Shown: positions 23,304-39,507 of the stretch, in pieces | Layout: every line of letters starts with the position of its first letter | How positions within the stretch are numbered: position 1 is the first letter of the stretch | Source: Hydra vulgaris | Taxonomy: Eukaryota; Cnidaria; Hydrozoa; Anthoathecata; Hydridae | DNA: 64,000 nt | Assembly (NCBI RefSeq): GCF_038396675.1 | Contig: NC_088921.1 | Span: 802,501-866,500 of the forward strand | Direction of reading: 5' to 3' | Translations under genes and position numbers: made by a program | Notes under the pieces: model-generated | Told to the model about the DNA's origin: nothing | Database searches by the model: none | What the model saw: only the letters and a program-made list of their open reading frames with translations

Positions 23304-24156
23304 GTACATAAATATACATACATTGTAATATGGGCTAATTGTTCGATTTCTGAAATCCCTTGATAATCCACTTTTAAAGGGGGAGGGGGTTAAAAGTAGT
23401 TCAAAAAAATCAGATGTACCCAAATAATTTTTGTTTTTTCGGGCCTGAAATTTACATATTAAATTTAAATCTGTATTGTAAAAAAAATCTAATTTGCGAT
23501 GACTAGTTAAACACCAACTCAATGAAAACAAGTTGATGACGCAATTAAAAAACTTCTTGAAGCTGAATGTAAGTTATACTATTTACTTTCTCAAACAACA
23601 GTCATTTCATGTTGATTTAACATAAGTTTTGAGATAGGTAGCGTATTCAAATCCATTGCCTGTTTGAGGGCATTTCTAATGTATGAGGGCAGTGCTTGTG
23701 GTAGGGCATCGGGAAAGGAACTTTTTTCACGTATATCTTAAAGGGTATTTCTATTATAATTAGGATCAAATATAGTCAACATGAGGGTATACCAGTAGTG
23801 TAGAGACGGGCTCCCTGCCGAATGAGTGCTAATAAGGGTTGCTAAATAATCATTTATTTTTTTGATTTCTTTTTTTTTGTCAAGCAGAAATCGGTTAGTA
23901 GCCATAATGAAACTTTTCGGAGTGGAGGCGGGAAAAGAGCATAATTTCTAAGCTATGGGTAATTCACACACGTGTAAACCTTGACTAAGTCACTGATCAT
24001 TAAAACGCACTTTTTCGCTAGTTTTTTTTTCTTTGTATTTGCTTTTCCAATCAAGTATTTTGTTATGATAACATGACGCAATATAACTGGTATCCGCAAA
24101 GACATCGACTGCTAAAATAGTTTTCAAAAATTTATATTAAAAAGTCTTTAAACTAC

Positions 24157-24231
<75 letters not shown>

Positions 24232-24254
24232 GTTATTATTGTTATTACTATTAC

Positions 24255-24297
<43 letters not shown>

Positions 24298-25156
24298 ACA
24301 ATATATAAAATGTCTACATATATGTACATTATAAATGGAATTTACATAAATATCTTAGAGCTTTGACTTTTACTTTTTTAAAAGAAAGTTTATTTTATAT
24401 ATATAGTTGATTTCAATAAAAAAAAGGCGTAACTATTTCTAAATATATTTTGATATAATAATATTATTATATCAAAATATATTTAAAAATATATTTAGTA
24501 TAGTAGTACTAAACAACTACAATAATAAAATAATAGCAATAAAATCTGACTATTACAATAAAATAAATTTTATTGTAATTGTTTCATTAAAAAAGAGTTT
24601 TTGGTCAAAACAACGCAAGAAAATAGCTCATGTGGATCATCTTACAAATAAATTAGGCAACGTTTTCATCACAGAATTAATATACTGAGAGTGTGTATGT
24701 CTTGCCCCTATGTAAATAGTAACGATTTTAAATTAAATGATGAAAGGTTTCAAACGATATCTGACTCAGGCCATAATTCTTCAATTTGGTATATTGGCAG
24801 GGTTTATAATTTTTAACACATATCTGATCTTTTTACTTAGAAGATTTTTTTCGCGCTATGTAGTTAACAACTATTCTTTGCAACTGTTTTGTTGATTCAT
24901 TTTTTTCTTTACGAGCTTGATATTTGTTTGAGTTGTTATTTTGGTTCATCCAGTTCATATAACCTGATGTTTGTATTTAACTTTCATTCTTAGGAGCTTT
25001 TTAATGAAATCCTGCAGTAATAATTGGTAAAGAAAAGTACAACAACAATGACATTGCAAATGGAGGAAGTATTTTTTTAACAGCGAAAAATTCTTTTAAC
25101 GACTGAAAAATAGATAAATGAAAAAAAGAAAAACAAATAAAAATTGTTTAGAAGCT
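23301..25156. other. No gene recognised; contains (TTA)n
   Basis: An (ATT)n/(TTA)n run of about 45 units occupies 24158-24296, with ttg and tac interruptions in its middle. A palindrome at 24437-24490 pairs aaatatattttgatataata with its complement. The segment 23640-23990 is GC-richer than its surroundings but no protein motif is recognisable. Confidence 0.5.
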
Positions 25157-25537
25157 ACCCAGTAAACACGCATTAGTTGGCCCAACTGTCGGGCCAGTAT
25201 TGGCTATAGTTGGCTAACAGTCGGCTTAACGTGCCAACCATTAACTATTTACCGCTTGTTTTTGAATTTCCCGTAAGTTTTATAAAGGCATTTTAAAGTT
25301 TAGTTGCGTGGTCAAAGTGAGAAGCAATTTATCATTTAGTTTCTTTCAAACTCTTTTTACCTTTTAATAAAACCGTTTAACTAAAACTCTTTTTACCTTT
25401 TAATAAAGCAGTTACGCTGGTAAGTACAAACATTTGACATTTGTCCATTATTTCTTGACATTTGTTAAAGTTTAAAAAAAGTTACAAAACAGCTAAAATT
25501 TGTATGTTCACGTGTTTTTTTCTGTATGCATATGTAT

Positions 25538-25818
<281 letters not shown>

Positions 25819-26061
25819 CACATATATACAGTATTTGTGTGTATGTATATATCATATATACATATATTATAATAATTTATATTATTAATATAAATTATAT
25901 AATTAATATAATTTGTAATATAAAACATGCATACATAACAAAATATAATAATATATCAATACATAAAATATAAATGCAAAAATTAGGCATATAACATGCA
26001 TATATATGACCCATGCATACATATAAATAATATGTATGCATGTTTTATATATTCAATATTT

Positions 26062-26372
26062 GTGATGACGTCAGGAAGGGCATCCAGCAGTGCAAAAAAT
26101 GTGTATAAAATATATTATAGGTACATATGGTACAGAATGCATACACGTGTATGCATGCATGCATATAATATGTGTGTATCTCTGTATGCATATGTATATG
26201 TCTGTATTTATATATCATATATACATAGATTATAATAGTTTATACTTCATGTTAACATCATGTCGTTAACATGAAGTATAAACATGAGATACACACATAT
26301 TATATGCATGCATACATGTGTATGCATGCTGTACCGTATGTACGTATAATATATTTTATACACATTTTTTTA
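26062..26372. repeat. Large fold-back palindrome
   Basis: Bases 26090-26200 (tgtgtataaaatatattata, tgcatacacgtgtatgcatg, ataatatgtgtgtatctc) recur as complement at 26283-26372 around a second small hairpin (tacttcatgttaac, 26241-26280). The start (gacgtcaggaagggcatcca) looks like a LINE 3' tail seen in many animals; that link is weak. No coding capacity. Confidence 0.7.
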
Positions 26373-26866
26373 TATTAGAAACTAGCACTAGGAGCCTGAA
26401 AATCTTATGAAACTTTTATCACTATGTTAAATTTCAATAAGATAGATATTTAAAAGTTTGATAAATGTTTCCTAATTTTTCTCTTAAATATCACATTAAC
26501 ATTACACGAAGTTAGCGTTATCTACTTTGGAGAACAACAGTTAAATGAGTATTTAATTTGCGTGCAATAGAATGGAATTCCATTCAATTACGAATGAAAA
26601 CTTGAAGTTTAAGAAACTTTTAGTACAAGATTTAGAATAAAGTATCCTTAGAAAATAAAAAACTTTTTAGTACTAACCTGTTTGCTTGGTTTCTTATAAA
26701 AAAAAAATGTTTGCATTTACATTACACTTTATATACAACAAGTTATGTTGTATATAAAGTATATATAAAATAGTTTCTATTTATAAAATATTTTATAATT
26801 ATTATATAATTAGTATATATACAATATATATTATATGTATATAGTAGTATATTTATATGCTTTAAA

Positions 26867-27112
26867 ACATAAGAATTTATGTTTTTATTGAATTTGTATG
26901 GTTTGTATAAGATTTTTTATATGGAATTCTATAAAGCTTTTAAATTTTTGTAGAATTGCTTATCAATTCTACAAACACGTAAATGCTTTATACAGTTGCA
27001 TATAAAAATCTTATACAAACCATACAAATTCTATAAAAACATAACTGCTTATATTTTAAAGTAAATAAAAACTAAAGCATGCATCGTTTATTGATCCATG
27101 CTTTAGTTTCCT
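26867..27112. repeat. Two adjacent fold-back repeats upstream of the transposase
   Basis: Arms at about 26867-26925 and 26998-27052 pair gaatttgtatggtttgtata with its complement, with a smaller inner hairpin (tagaattgcttatcaattcta-like). A second, 27069-27109, pairs aaactaaagcatg with its complement. They sit 25-270 bases before the candidate first exon. Confidence 0.75.
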
Positions 27113-27136
27113 ATCACATTTTATTTTCTTAGATAA

Positions 27137-27156
27137 TGGAGAACAAAAAGTTAAAG
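27137..27156 (+). CDS. Candidate short first exon of the EnSpm transposase
   Basis: ATG at 27137 opens MENKKL and meets a very strong donor (aaa then gtaagt) at 27157. Splicing to an acceptor near 27341 (aaatatag) would keep the frame into EKNLFELASYIVEKRIPS and on to the main exon. An alternative N-terminus starts at 27233 (MEKSNLRKRTFNSCRRQKKY), which hits a stop at 27340. The choice cannot be made from sequence alone. Confidence 0.4.
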
Positions 27157-27414
27157 TAAGTATTTCAACTGTATGTTTGATTCATAGCTTATATTTACAT
27201 AGGTTACAATATTTTATTTGCTTGAAATTTATAATGGAAAAATCTAATTTGCGTAAAAGAACCTTTAATAGTTGTCGAAGGCAAAAGAAGTATAGACAAA
27301 ATATTAAACAAATAAAAATATAGTGAAAAAAATTTATTTGAATTAGCTTCTTATATAGTAGAGAAGCGAATTCCATCTACCGACCATCATAACATTACTC
27401 TAAATGCATCTAAT

Positions 27415-29298
27415 ATGGAAAGCAGTTCTCTTATTGTACACCAAGCTCTTCCCGATCATAACATTGATTCAGAAAGTATATGTGCAAGTGATTCAGGTCA
27501 ATCTGACTATGAATGGGAGACTCAAATGAATAACAAACCTCTGTCATCAGAGAGTGATTCAGATGAATATGAATCCCCTGCTGTTGAAATACAAACCTTT
27601 TTACAACAATGGAAAGTTAAAAACAATATAACACAAAATGCATTGTCTAGTCTTCTTAGTGGACTTAAAAATTATATTCCTAATTTACCAAAAGATGCTA
27701 GGACTTTAATGATAATCCATAAAACTATTTATCCAGAGTGCATGGGAGATGGGAAGTTTGTTTATCTTGGTATATCTAATGGATTAACAAAACAACTTGA
27801 GGCTTATGATGTCAGTCATTTATCTTGTCTGGTGTTAGATTTTAATGTTGATGGTTTGCCCTTATTTAAAAGCTCAAATATCAATGTTTGGCCAATCTTA
27901 TGCTCCATCAATAACATACCAGTTAATAATCCGTTTATTGTTGCAATGTTTTGTGGGAGTGGAAAACCACCAATACATGAATATTTAAAACTTTTTGTAA
28001 TTGAATTAAAAAAATTAATGAACTCAAGTTTTTATTTTAATTTGAAATATTTACCAGTTTTTATCAGATGTTTTATTTGTGATACACCGGCCAGAAGTTT
28101 TTTAAAATGTATAAAGGCATTTAATTCAAAAGAAGGTTGTGAGAAATGTGTTCAGAAAGGACAATGGGTTGGGAGAATGGTTTTCCCTGGTACAAATGCA
28201 ACACTCAGAACTGATGAATCATTTAGACTAAAGGTTCACCCAAAACACCATAAACATGAAATTGAATCCCCGCTTAACAACCTCAAAATTGGCTTAGTTT
28301 CACAATTTGCTTTAGACCCAATGCATTTAATTCATCTAGGAGTAACTAGACGGTTGTTATTTTTATTAAAAAATGGAACAAAGTACTGCAGGAAATTAAT
28401 ATCATCAAAGCAACTGTGCAATTTAAATGAGTATCTTTGCGAATTAAAATATCATTGGCCTATCGATTTCAACAGAAAACCTCGATCATTTTCTGAATTA
28501 GAAAGGTGGAAGGCCACAGAATATCGGCAGTTTTTGCTTTTTATCATGCCAGTAGTATTCAAAAAATGTTTATGTGATGCACAATACAATATGATTAATT
28601 TATACTTTGTGGCCATAACTATTCTTACTAGAGAAGATTTGTATTCAAAATACATTGGATATACAGATAAATTATTACTTTTATCTGTCAAAGACTGTGA
28701 TTCAAATTTTGGAAAAGAATTTATTGTTTCCAATGTACATAACCTTATACATGTAGCAGAAGAAGTTAGAAGATTTGGTCCTTTAGATAAGTTTTCAGCT
28801 TTTATATTTGAGAATTATTTGCAAGTTTTAAAGAGGGTTGTCAAAAATTCAACTAACCCATTGCAGCAAATATACAACCGTCTTTTGGAAATTGACAATT
28901 TTCTTATTTCCTCACCAGTTGCAATTATGGAAACCAAACTTATTCACAACAAAAAAACATTAAATGATTCATTTTTTAAAGCTACCCATAATGGGACTAC
29001 ACTTTCTATAACCAATAAAGATAATTTTGTCCTTCTTAAAGATAAATCAGTTGTAATAATAGATTACTTTAAATTAGAGGGTGACCAGTCAATTACTATT
29101 ATCTGTAGAAAGTTTTGTAATCCAATTCCATTGTTTACATATCCATGTTCTTCTGAAAAGCTTTCAATATATGTTTTCAGTCCAATAAAACAAAATGCAC
29201 CTCAGTATACTTATAATATTGATAAGATTCATATGAAAGGAGTTGTTCTTCCTCTGCAAAATAATGTTGTGTTTATACCACTGAGTTCTCATAAATAA
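27415..29298 (+). CDS. EnSpm/CACTA-type DDE transposase, 627 residues, intact frame
   Basis: One uninterrupted frame with an acidic, serine-rich N-terminus (residues 20-55, SESDSDEYESP). The core follows: LDFNVDGLPLFKSS (Asp142/Asp146, first catalytic Asp), a Cys cluster (C222, C232, C242, C245) and FALDPMHLIHLGVTRRLL (Asp301, second). Then come SFSELERWKATEYRQFLLF (Glu363 or Glu369, third) and FGPLDKFSAFIFENYLQVLKR near 455. These are the landmarks of animal EnSpm transposases, which cut element ends in the nucleus. The frame stays open upstream to 27342 with sensible residues, so the true start is probably in an earlier exon; 27415 is the first ATG of this exon. The catalytic residues and full length suggest a young copy. 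It is followed by the second gene on the same strand. Confidence 0.87.
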   Translation: MESSSLIVHQALPDHNIDSESICASDSGQSDYEWETQMNNKPLSSESDSDEYESPAVEIQTFLQQWKVKNNITQNALSSLLSGLKNYIPNLPKDARTLMIIHKTIYPECMGDGKFVYLGISNGLTKQLEAYDVSHLSCLVLDFNVDGLPLFKSSNINVWPILCSINNIPVNNPFIVAMFCGSGKPPIHEYLKLFVIELKKLMNSSFYFNLKYLPVFIRCFICDTPARSFLKCIKAFNSKEGCEKCVQKGQWVGRMVFPGTNATLRTDESFRLKVHPKHHKHEIESPLNNLKIGLVSQFALDPMHLIHLGVTRRLLFLLKNGTKYCRKLISSKQLCNLNEYLCELKYHWPIDFNRKPRSFSELERWKATEYRQFLLFIMPVVFKKCLCDAQYNMINLYFVAITILTREDLYSKYIGYTDKLLLLSVKDCDSNFGKEFIVSNVHNLIHVAEEVRRFGPLDKFSAFIFENYLQVLKRVVKNSTNPLQQIYNRLLEIDNFLISSPVAIMETKLIHNKKTLNDSFFKATHNGTTLSITNKDNFVLLKDKSVVIIDYFKLEGDQSITIICRKFCNPIPLFTYPCSSEKLSIYVFSPIKQNAPQYTYNIDKIHMKGVVLPLQNNVVFIPLSSHK

Positions 29299-29312
29299 TA
29301 TTTTTTATTAGT

Positions 29313-29700
29313 AAAACATAAAATCAAATAAAAATATTTAATATAAAATCAAACAAAAATATATAATATAAAAATCAAATAAAAATATATAATATAAAAA
29401 TCAAATAAAAAATATATAACATAAAAATCAAATAAAAATATATAACATAAAAATCAAATAAAAATATATAACATAAAAATCTAATAAAAGTATATAATAT
29501 AAAAATCCAATAAAAATATATAACATAAAAATCAAATAAAAATATATAACATTAAAATCAAATAAAAGTATATAATATAAAAATCAAATAAATGTATATA
29601 ACATAAAAATCAAATAAATGTATATAATATAAAAATCAAATAAAAATATTAAATGTAAAAATCTAATAAAAATATTTAATGTAAAATTCAAATATTGAAT
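29313..29700. repeat. AT-rich tandem repeat after the transposase stop
   Basis: About 14 imperfect copies of a 26-28-bp unit, caaataaaaatatataacat plus aaaat. It starts 15 bases after the stop codon and contains many AATAAA words, any of which could serve for 3' end formation. Confidence 0.85.
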
Positions 29701-29952
29701 ATAAAAATCTATAACATGAAATCAAATTTAAAAAAAATACTAACCAAACAAACTAAAATCAAACAAACAAACTTATAACTCCTATACAGGGAAGATTTTA
29801 CGAAGATTGGTTTAAGCTCAAGTCAAGTATTTATTGGATCAGTTGCAAGTATTTATTACATTTCCTTATTACATACTATATGATATTTTTTGTCATAAGT
29901 CTTCATTTGGTATTAAAAGACAAGTAATTGGGGACACTTAATTTTTTTAGGT

Positions 29953-30113
<161 letters not shown>

Positions 30114-30208
30114 TCATTTTGTGCATTTAATTTCTTATATATCAAGGTCTTATCAAGTAGTTGAATTCCGTGCATTAAGGAAAAACCTTCGGTAGTGGTA
30201 GTGGCTAG

Positions 30209-34182
<3,974 letters not shown>

Positions 34183-34260
34183 TTTTTATTTTATTTTGTT
34201 AATTAACTTGAGTTTTATAATAATTATCTCATTTATCTTAATTTATCATTTATAATTTAT

Positions 34261-34604
34261 AATAAACCGTAACATTTTAAAATGTTACGGTTTATTACAG
34301 TATTAAACTAGTGTTTTTAATTAAAACAGCCAATAATAATTTTAAATCTTATAACAAAATGAACTACTATTAAATGAATATTTATTTGAAGTTTTTTATT
34401 TTTAAATAATGATTTTTCTCTAATATTCTAGAAATAAAAGTATGATGATTAAAAATATGTTTATTTTTTGTATTCAACGAAGTTACTTATAAATAATAAA
34501 ACATTTTGTTAGTAGTGCTGTTTGCCTGTAAAACCTGATACACAACTTCGATGCGTAAACCGGACAACCAATCACCATTAAATATATTTAATGGTGATTG
34601 GTTG
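34261..34604. repeat. Two perfect short palindromes
   Basis: 34261-34296 is a perfect 36-bp palindrome built on aataaaccgtaacatttt. 34565-34604 is a perfect 40-bp palindrome built on caaccaatcaccattaaat. The first lies 78 bases past the last stop codon of the DUF4806-like gene and could act as an RNA hairpin, which is inference. Confidence 0.85.
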
Positions 34605-34739
34605 TTTTAAAAAAAAGTTTTTATAAAAACTAGAGGTTATAATAAAAGTTATGCTGTATTAATAACTAATACTCGGAACTTGAAGACTTAAAACTTTTGC
34701 GCTTTCGATTAAAGTGCAAAAGCGAAAATAATTACGAAA

Positions 34740-34966
34740 AAAATGATATAGTTGGGCCGGTAATGGTACCAACTGTTAGCCAACTTTTTATTTAACAGTA
34801 AAAAACTGTTGGGCCGTTAGTTGGCCAACAGTTGGCTAAGTATTGGTAAAAGCGTAACGTTTTTTCCACGGTACCAACTAAAAAGCCGACTATCGGCCCA
34901 ACTGTATCAAACAGTTGGTTATTTTGATCGGGCCAACTATTTACCAACTATTTTATGTTTACTGGG
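34740..34966. promoter_or_regulatory. Right subterminal repeat region of the EnSpm element
   Basis: Dense copies of CCAACTG/CAGTTGG and GTTGGC/GCCAAC in both orientations (for example agttggccaacagttggct near 34820 and cggcccaactgt near 34893). The left end has the same motifs at 25174-25240. In CACTA elements such arrays are binding sites for the element's accessory protein. Confidence 0.75.
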
Positions 34967-34969
34967 TAA

Positions 34970-36832
34970 GTATTAAAAAAAAACTAATTAAGTGAAGACA
35001 ATGAATATATTGAATAATAAAAATTGAAGAAAAACATTAAATAAACAGGACAACTAACAACAAAGTTGAAAAAAAAAATGTTCTTGATATATTTGAAAAT
35101 GAAAAACTTAAATAAGTTATTAAAAGAAAACAAAAAGAACAGCTTTTAAGTTTTATTAATTTATGTTGTTTGCATTCTTTATATTGTCCTGTGTATTTTA
35201 AATATTTTTTATATTGTTGTGTATTTCTATGTATTGTTTATCCTGTCGTGTAATTTTGTGCATCGTATATATTTACCTGTTCATATGTGTATTTTTTATA
35301 TTGTCCTGCTTTTTTTTTTTGTGGCGTTATAGCTAATTATTTATATTATTGTTGCGTTTTGCATTTGTTGCTATTATTCAAATTATAAGTCTGTAATTTT
35401 TGCAATTTTATAATTAAATAAAAGGATTAGCAAAAAAAAAAAAAATAATAATAATAATAAAATAAACATTGAAATATCTATTTTTTTATAGTATAATAAT
35501 TTTTTTTAAGTTTTAAAAAATACAGACAAAATATTTATTCAAAGAAAATCTTTTTTTTTTCTGCAATTTTTTGTGTAAAAGTATTTAGTTTAATAAATAT
35601 TGATCAGAATGTTGAATATATGATGAATGATGTGTTTCAGTGTTTTGAAGCTTTTTTGTTGAGTTTGCTGTTGATGTTGTCTCAAGCAGCTGCACTCTAT
35701 TCTCAAGCAACTGCACTCTATTCTAAAGTTTTGTAATAGTCATAGATACCTGTTTAAGAAACCATAATTCTTCTTTTACATTCATTTTTTTTTTTTTTTA
35801 TAAGGTAGCAATTTTATGTATGTATGTTTGTATGTAGAAATCAGTTTTTTGTTAGTAGTAATGATTAAAAAATACAGCATAATTCAAGTTCTAGAAAGTA
35901 AGTCTACTGTTTGATCATATCAACCATTTAAAATTTGCTTAAATTTTTGAAATAGAAAGAAATTGTTTAGTGTTCAACTTCTAAAGCAGATGAGAAAATC
36001 TAAGGATATAGATACACTCATCCCGTGGAGTTAATTGCTATCAACAGGCTATTTGATATAAGCCCTTCAAAATGTCTTTAAATACTAAAAAGGTTAGTTT
36101 ATTATGTTTATTCCAGTATCTCTTAACTGGTTGATTTCTATATTTTGAATAATATATCAGTGTCTTGTTTCAGGGCTACATTAAAAGTCTGCAGACTGCT
36201 ACGTGAAGCGAATTTCGTTCAACGTTATTGTTTTTTTACTGTATGTTGTATCGAATAAAGTGTGAATGTTTCTTTTTATATTGAAAAGATTTTTAAAATA
36301 GAGTCGCCAAACGCAATTTAAACATTAATTTATCGAGATTATACATGTTTTAGAAAATAATTTTATTATTATTGTAACATGTAAATTGTATTTGTAAATC
36401 TCAATCTTGAATTAATTTTTATTATAATTTTAGATTGTTCTTTATTCATTATTGTTAACCGGGTATTAGGTTAAATCGCCACGGCGTAGGCTAATTGATT
36501 TACCATAAGTGTTTGAGCTAGTAATGTTATTTAATAAATTCGAAAAAGTTTAAAATGTGTCATCTATGCATTGTTTTGGATGAGGTCATTTAATAAAAAT
36601 AATAAACAATTTCGCTAAAGATAAGTGTCTAAATTCAAAGAAAAGTACAAAAATAATATTAGGAAGGTTCGTGCCTCGAAATTGAAGCGCGAATTACAGA
36701 AGGTCCTATATTGAAACGCTGTCGCTCCAACATTCGCTTGCCGCCAACGGACCGCTGTTAAAAATTTAGCGTTTTGCCGCCACTTGTTAACCACCTAAAG
36801 CTGCTTGCTGCTTACGGTCCGATGTAAATACG
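34970..36832. other. No gene recognised; possible retroposon tail
   Basis: At 35417-35460 the text attaaataaaaggattagca precedes an A run and (AAT)n, a typical LINE or SINE 3' end, preceded by about 200 bases rich in ttgtgtattt. A short duplication (ctcaagcagctgcactctat) is at 35681-35718. A GC-richer patch at 36660-36830 (cgctgtcgctccaacattcg) is not identified. Confidence 0.4.
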
Positions 36833-37081
36833 ATGACAAAAATAACACTTAACATTTTTAATTTGTTATTCATAATAAATAAATACAGATACTTAACTAG
36901 ATACTCAGACAACACTTATATTCAAACCAAAAGTTTCTTGCCTCAACTGAGTTTTCAAAACCTATTAGAAAACAAACTTAAATCTCTTGAAACTTTTAGC
37001 AAATCCAAAGCAAAATTTAGGAAAATGCTTTTTTTTTTTTTTTTTTTTACGAATTATTTCATTATTTTAAATCAAATTTAA
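36833..37081 (+). pseudogene. Possible LINE C-terminal fragment
   Basis: An 82-residue frame with YLTRYSDNTYIQTKSFLPQ and LKSLETFSKSKAKFRKML. The order TRYSDN, then a short block, then SLE-F-KSK resembles the last 60 residues of CR1-type LINE polymerases. No other part of the LINE is visible beside it, so confidence is low. Confidence 0.3.
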
Positions 37082-37914
37082 TAAACATTGCTTGCTATAT
37101 TTAAGGATGGATCAATTAAATAAAAGTGTTTAAAATTTTCGATATTTTTATAGATTTTTAATTTTTCTTTTTCTCTTTATTTATTCCCTTGAAATTTTTT
37201 GTCCACTCATCTCAATAAGAAAGTCTTCTTTTATGTATTTTGCTATCATATGTAACTATTACATATGACGGAATCAGTTCTTAAATTGTGTTTTTCCTTA
37301 CCTTGGCCGTTTGTATTTATACTGATATATTAATTGCATTTATGTATTTATACGGCAAAACTTAAAGGCAAAAAAAAAAAAATTTTTGTTCTTGGCCGAC
37401 GCAGACAGATATGTTTACTATAAAAGATGTCCAACAGCACGCATAAGACTTTACAATGAAATCAAGAGTACGGAAGATATAGTGTTTTCTGAGAGGTATA
37501 ATTGATTGCAGAAGTTAACGAGTTTATATACAAACTAATGAGTAAACTAGATAAAGAAAAAAAACCTATTCTTGATTAAATAATCTTTTTGGTTTACATT
37601 AAAATCTCACCAACATAATTGTCTCTGAGGTCATTTTCAGTGACCTCAGAGACAATCATTGTCTCATGAAACTTAATCACGAAATACATGATTGTCTCTG
37701 AGGTCACTTTCAGTGACCTCATGTGTCTTTTATTTTTATTAAATGAGCAACTAGATTTTTTCATTTCACGTTTCCATAACTAAAAATTTAAGAAAATTAA
37801 AATAAAAATATATTTTATAATTTAATTTCCATGAAATTTGCCGTTTATTTTTAACTCTAATAATACGTTTTTAACTCTAATAATCGTATGGTAATTTATA
37901 CATATATATAGTGG
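37082..37914. other. No gene; two related hairpins
   Basis: 37618-37656 pairs attgtctctgaggtca with its complement around ttttcag. A second partial copy with the same arms lies at 37690-37722. Otherwise AT-rich. Confidence 0.6.
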
Positions 37915-37959
37915 TGGATGTTCGCATGGGCACGGGAAGGATTTTCTAATGTTTCAGAT

Positions 37960-38240
37960 AAGACACTTTCACACATTGTGCAAACTCCAAACTCAAGTAT
38001 TCATCCCCCTCATTTTGGGGAGGTCGGAAAACTTGCATGGTCATAACTTTTGTAATTTACAATATTTTTTTACGAAATTTAAAATCTGTATATAAATTTA
38101 AATTTAGTTTACGATAGTAAAGTTGAAAATTTTAATACATTAGTGCCCTCACGTTTAGGCAGGGGGGGCAGACGTTTTAGGGCTTTTTTGTTTCCAGGTC
38201 TCCGCCATCCCAAATTTTTGCAAGGGCTCCTCATTTGGCA
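37960..38240 (+). repeat. Repeat R3, copy 2
   Basis: Shares ctcacgttt, the G tract, ggcttttttg and the following caag-ctcc-cat block with 13735-13840. Non-coding. Confidence 0.6.
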
Positions 38241-38281
38241 TATGTATGAACATACTTGAGTTTGGTTTAATCTCTGATTTA

Positions 38282-38383
38282 ATCTTTAAACAGTCCATTG
38301 ATTTTAAATAATAAATGCTCAAAACTTTACTTCTAATGTTTTGAGCATTTATTATTTAAAATCAATGGACTGTTTAAAGATTA
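38282..38383. repeat. Hairpin with 43-bp arms
   Basis: Left arm starts atctttaaacagtccattga; the right arm is its complement; the spacer is about 15 bases. A further ttggtttaatct copy before the left arm extends the symmetry. Confidence 0.85.
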
Positions 38384-38934
38384 AACCAGATATTAAAATA
38401 ATACAAATACAGTAACTGATGATGATATAATAGAAGATTTCGTAATTAAGCGGCTATTATGAATCACGTGATGCAATGTTTTTCTCGGGAGGGCAAAAAT
38501 GTAAACAAACCAATAATAAACATATAAGAAAAAGATAAGAAATAATACATCAGGTAAATAACAAATAAATAACAAATAAGAAAAAATACATCAGGTGTGT
38601 AATTTTAAAAATGATATACGTTTACAAAAATAAACACAAATAAAATAAAAGTCGAAAAAAATTTAGTAAAGAATGTTTTATTTATACTTTTACCTCAATA
38701 AAATAGAAAAAGATACAAACCAAAAAATTATTCTTATTAAAGCAGTGAGTTTTTGCAAAGAATTTATTTGCTTTCTTATTGTTTAAAAATAATTCTGTAT
38801 AATATAACTTTGGCTATTCTCTTAACTTTTAATTAAGTTTTAACCTTTTTGTTTGAATATTTATTATCATGTTGTGTTCATTACTAAGTTTTTACTGTTT
38901 ACTATCTCAGTTAAAAAAACATTATGGTTAATGA

Positions 38935-39500
38935 TCGCTGTGTAGTTGGTATTTGCAATAACGATTAACGTTATCCAGAGCGTTACGAAATACATAGTAA
39001 CTTTAAATCTGCAAAAATTATGTTTCGACAAATTGCATGTTGATGGAAAAACAAGAAAATCATGGATTCATGCAGTTTCTAAAGGGCGAAAACACTTTGT
39101 TATACCTAAACATTTTAAAATCTGCTCTAATCATTTTGTCGATGGCATGCCCACTTATGAAAATCCTAACCCAACACTCTTTTTGATATACACCATGAAT
39201 GTTCAAACTCCGGAAAAAAACAATCAAGACCTCCTCCAAAAATCAGAACAACATCTATTGTAAAACCTGTTTCGTCAAAAATGATTGAATCTATTAACTC
39301 TAACTCGGATACACTTACAGCTGAAGAGTTGTCAGATCTTATGATTGTTTCTTCAGACGAAGAAAGCTTAATATCGTTTGAAATAACTCCATATGTTAGT
39401 GGCGATGCAGTTGCGGCAGAATTATTACACATCTCCGACTTTCCCAAAGAATTATTACACCCACCCACTTCTCCCAAAGAAAGAAAAAAGACACTGTAAA
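38935..39500 (+). pseudogene. THAP zinc-finger domain of the ISL2EU transposase (broken)
   Basis: From 38939 the frame reads CVVGICNND, a stop, then RYPERYEIHSNF, then in another frame KTRKSWIHAVSKGRKHFVIP, KHFKICSNHFVDGMPT and NPTLF. The C-x4-C start, the tryptophan, the FKICSNHF block (Cys-x2-His) and the final proline-rich NPTLF are THAP-domain marks. THAP domains bind DNA and stand at the N-terminus of several transposases. Bases 39281-39500 continue with an acidic linker (SSDEESLISFE). One stop and one or two shifts separate it from the catalytic part. Confidence 0.8.
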
Positions 39501-39507
39501 TCCAATT

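Noticed and set aside
28452..28733. Minus-strand frame inside the transposase
   Set aside because: Shadow of the 627-residue plus-strand frame.
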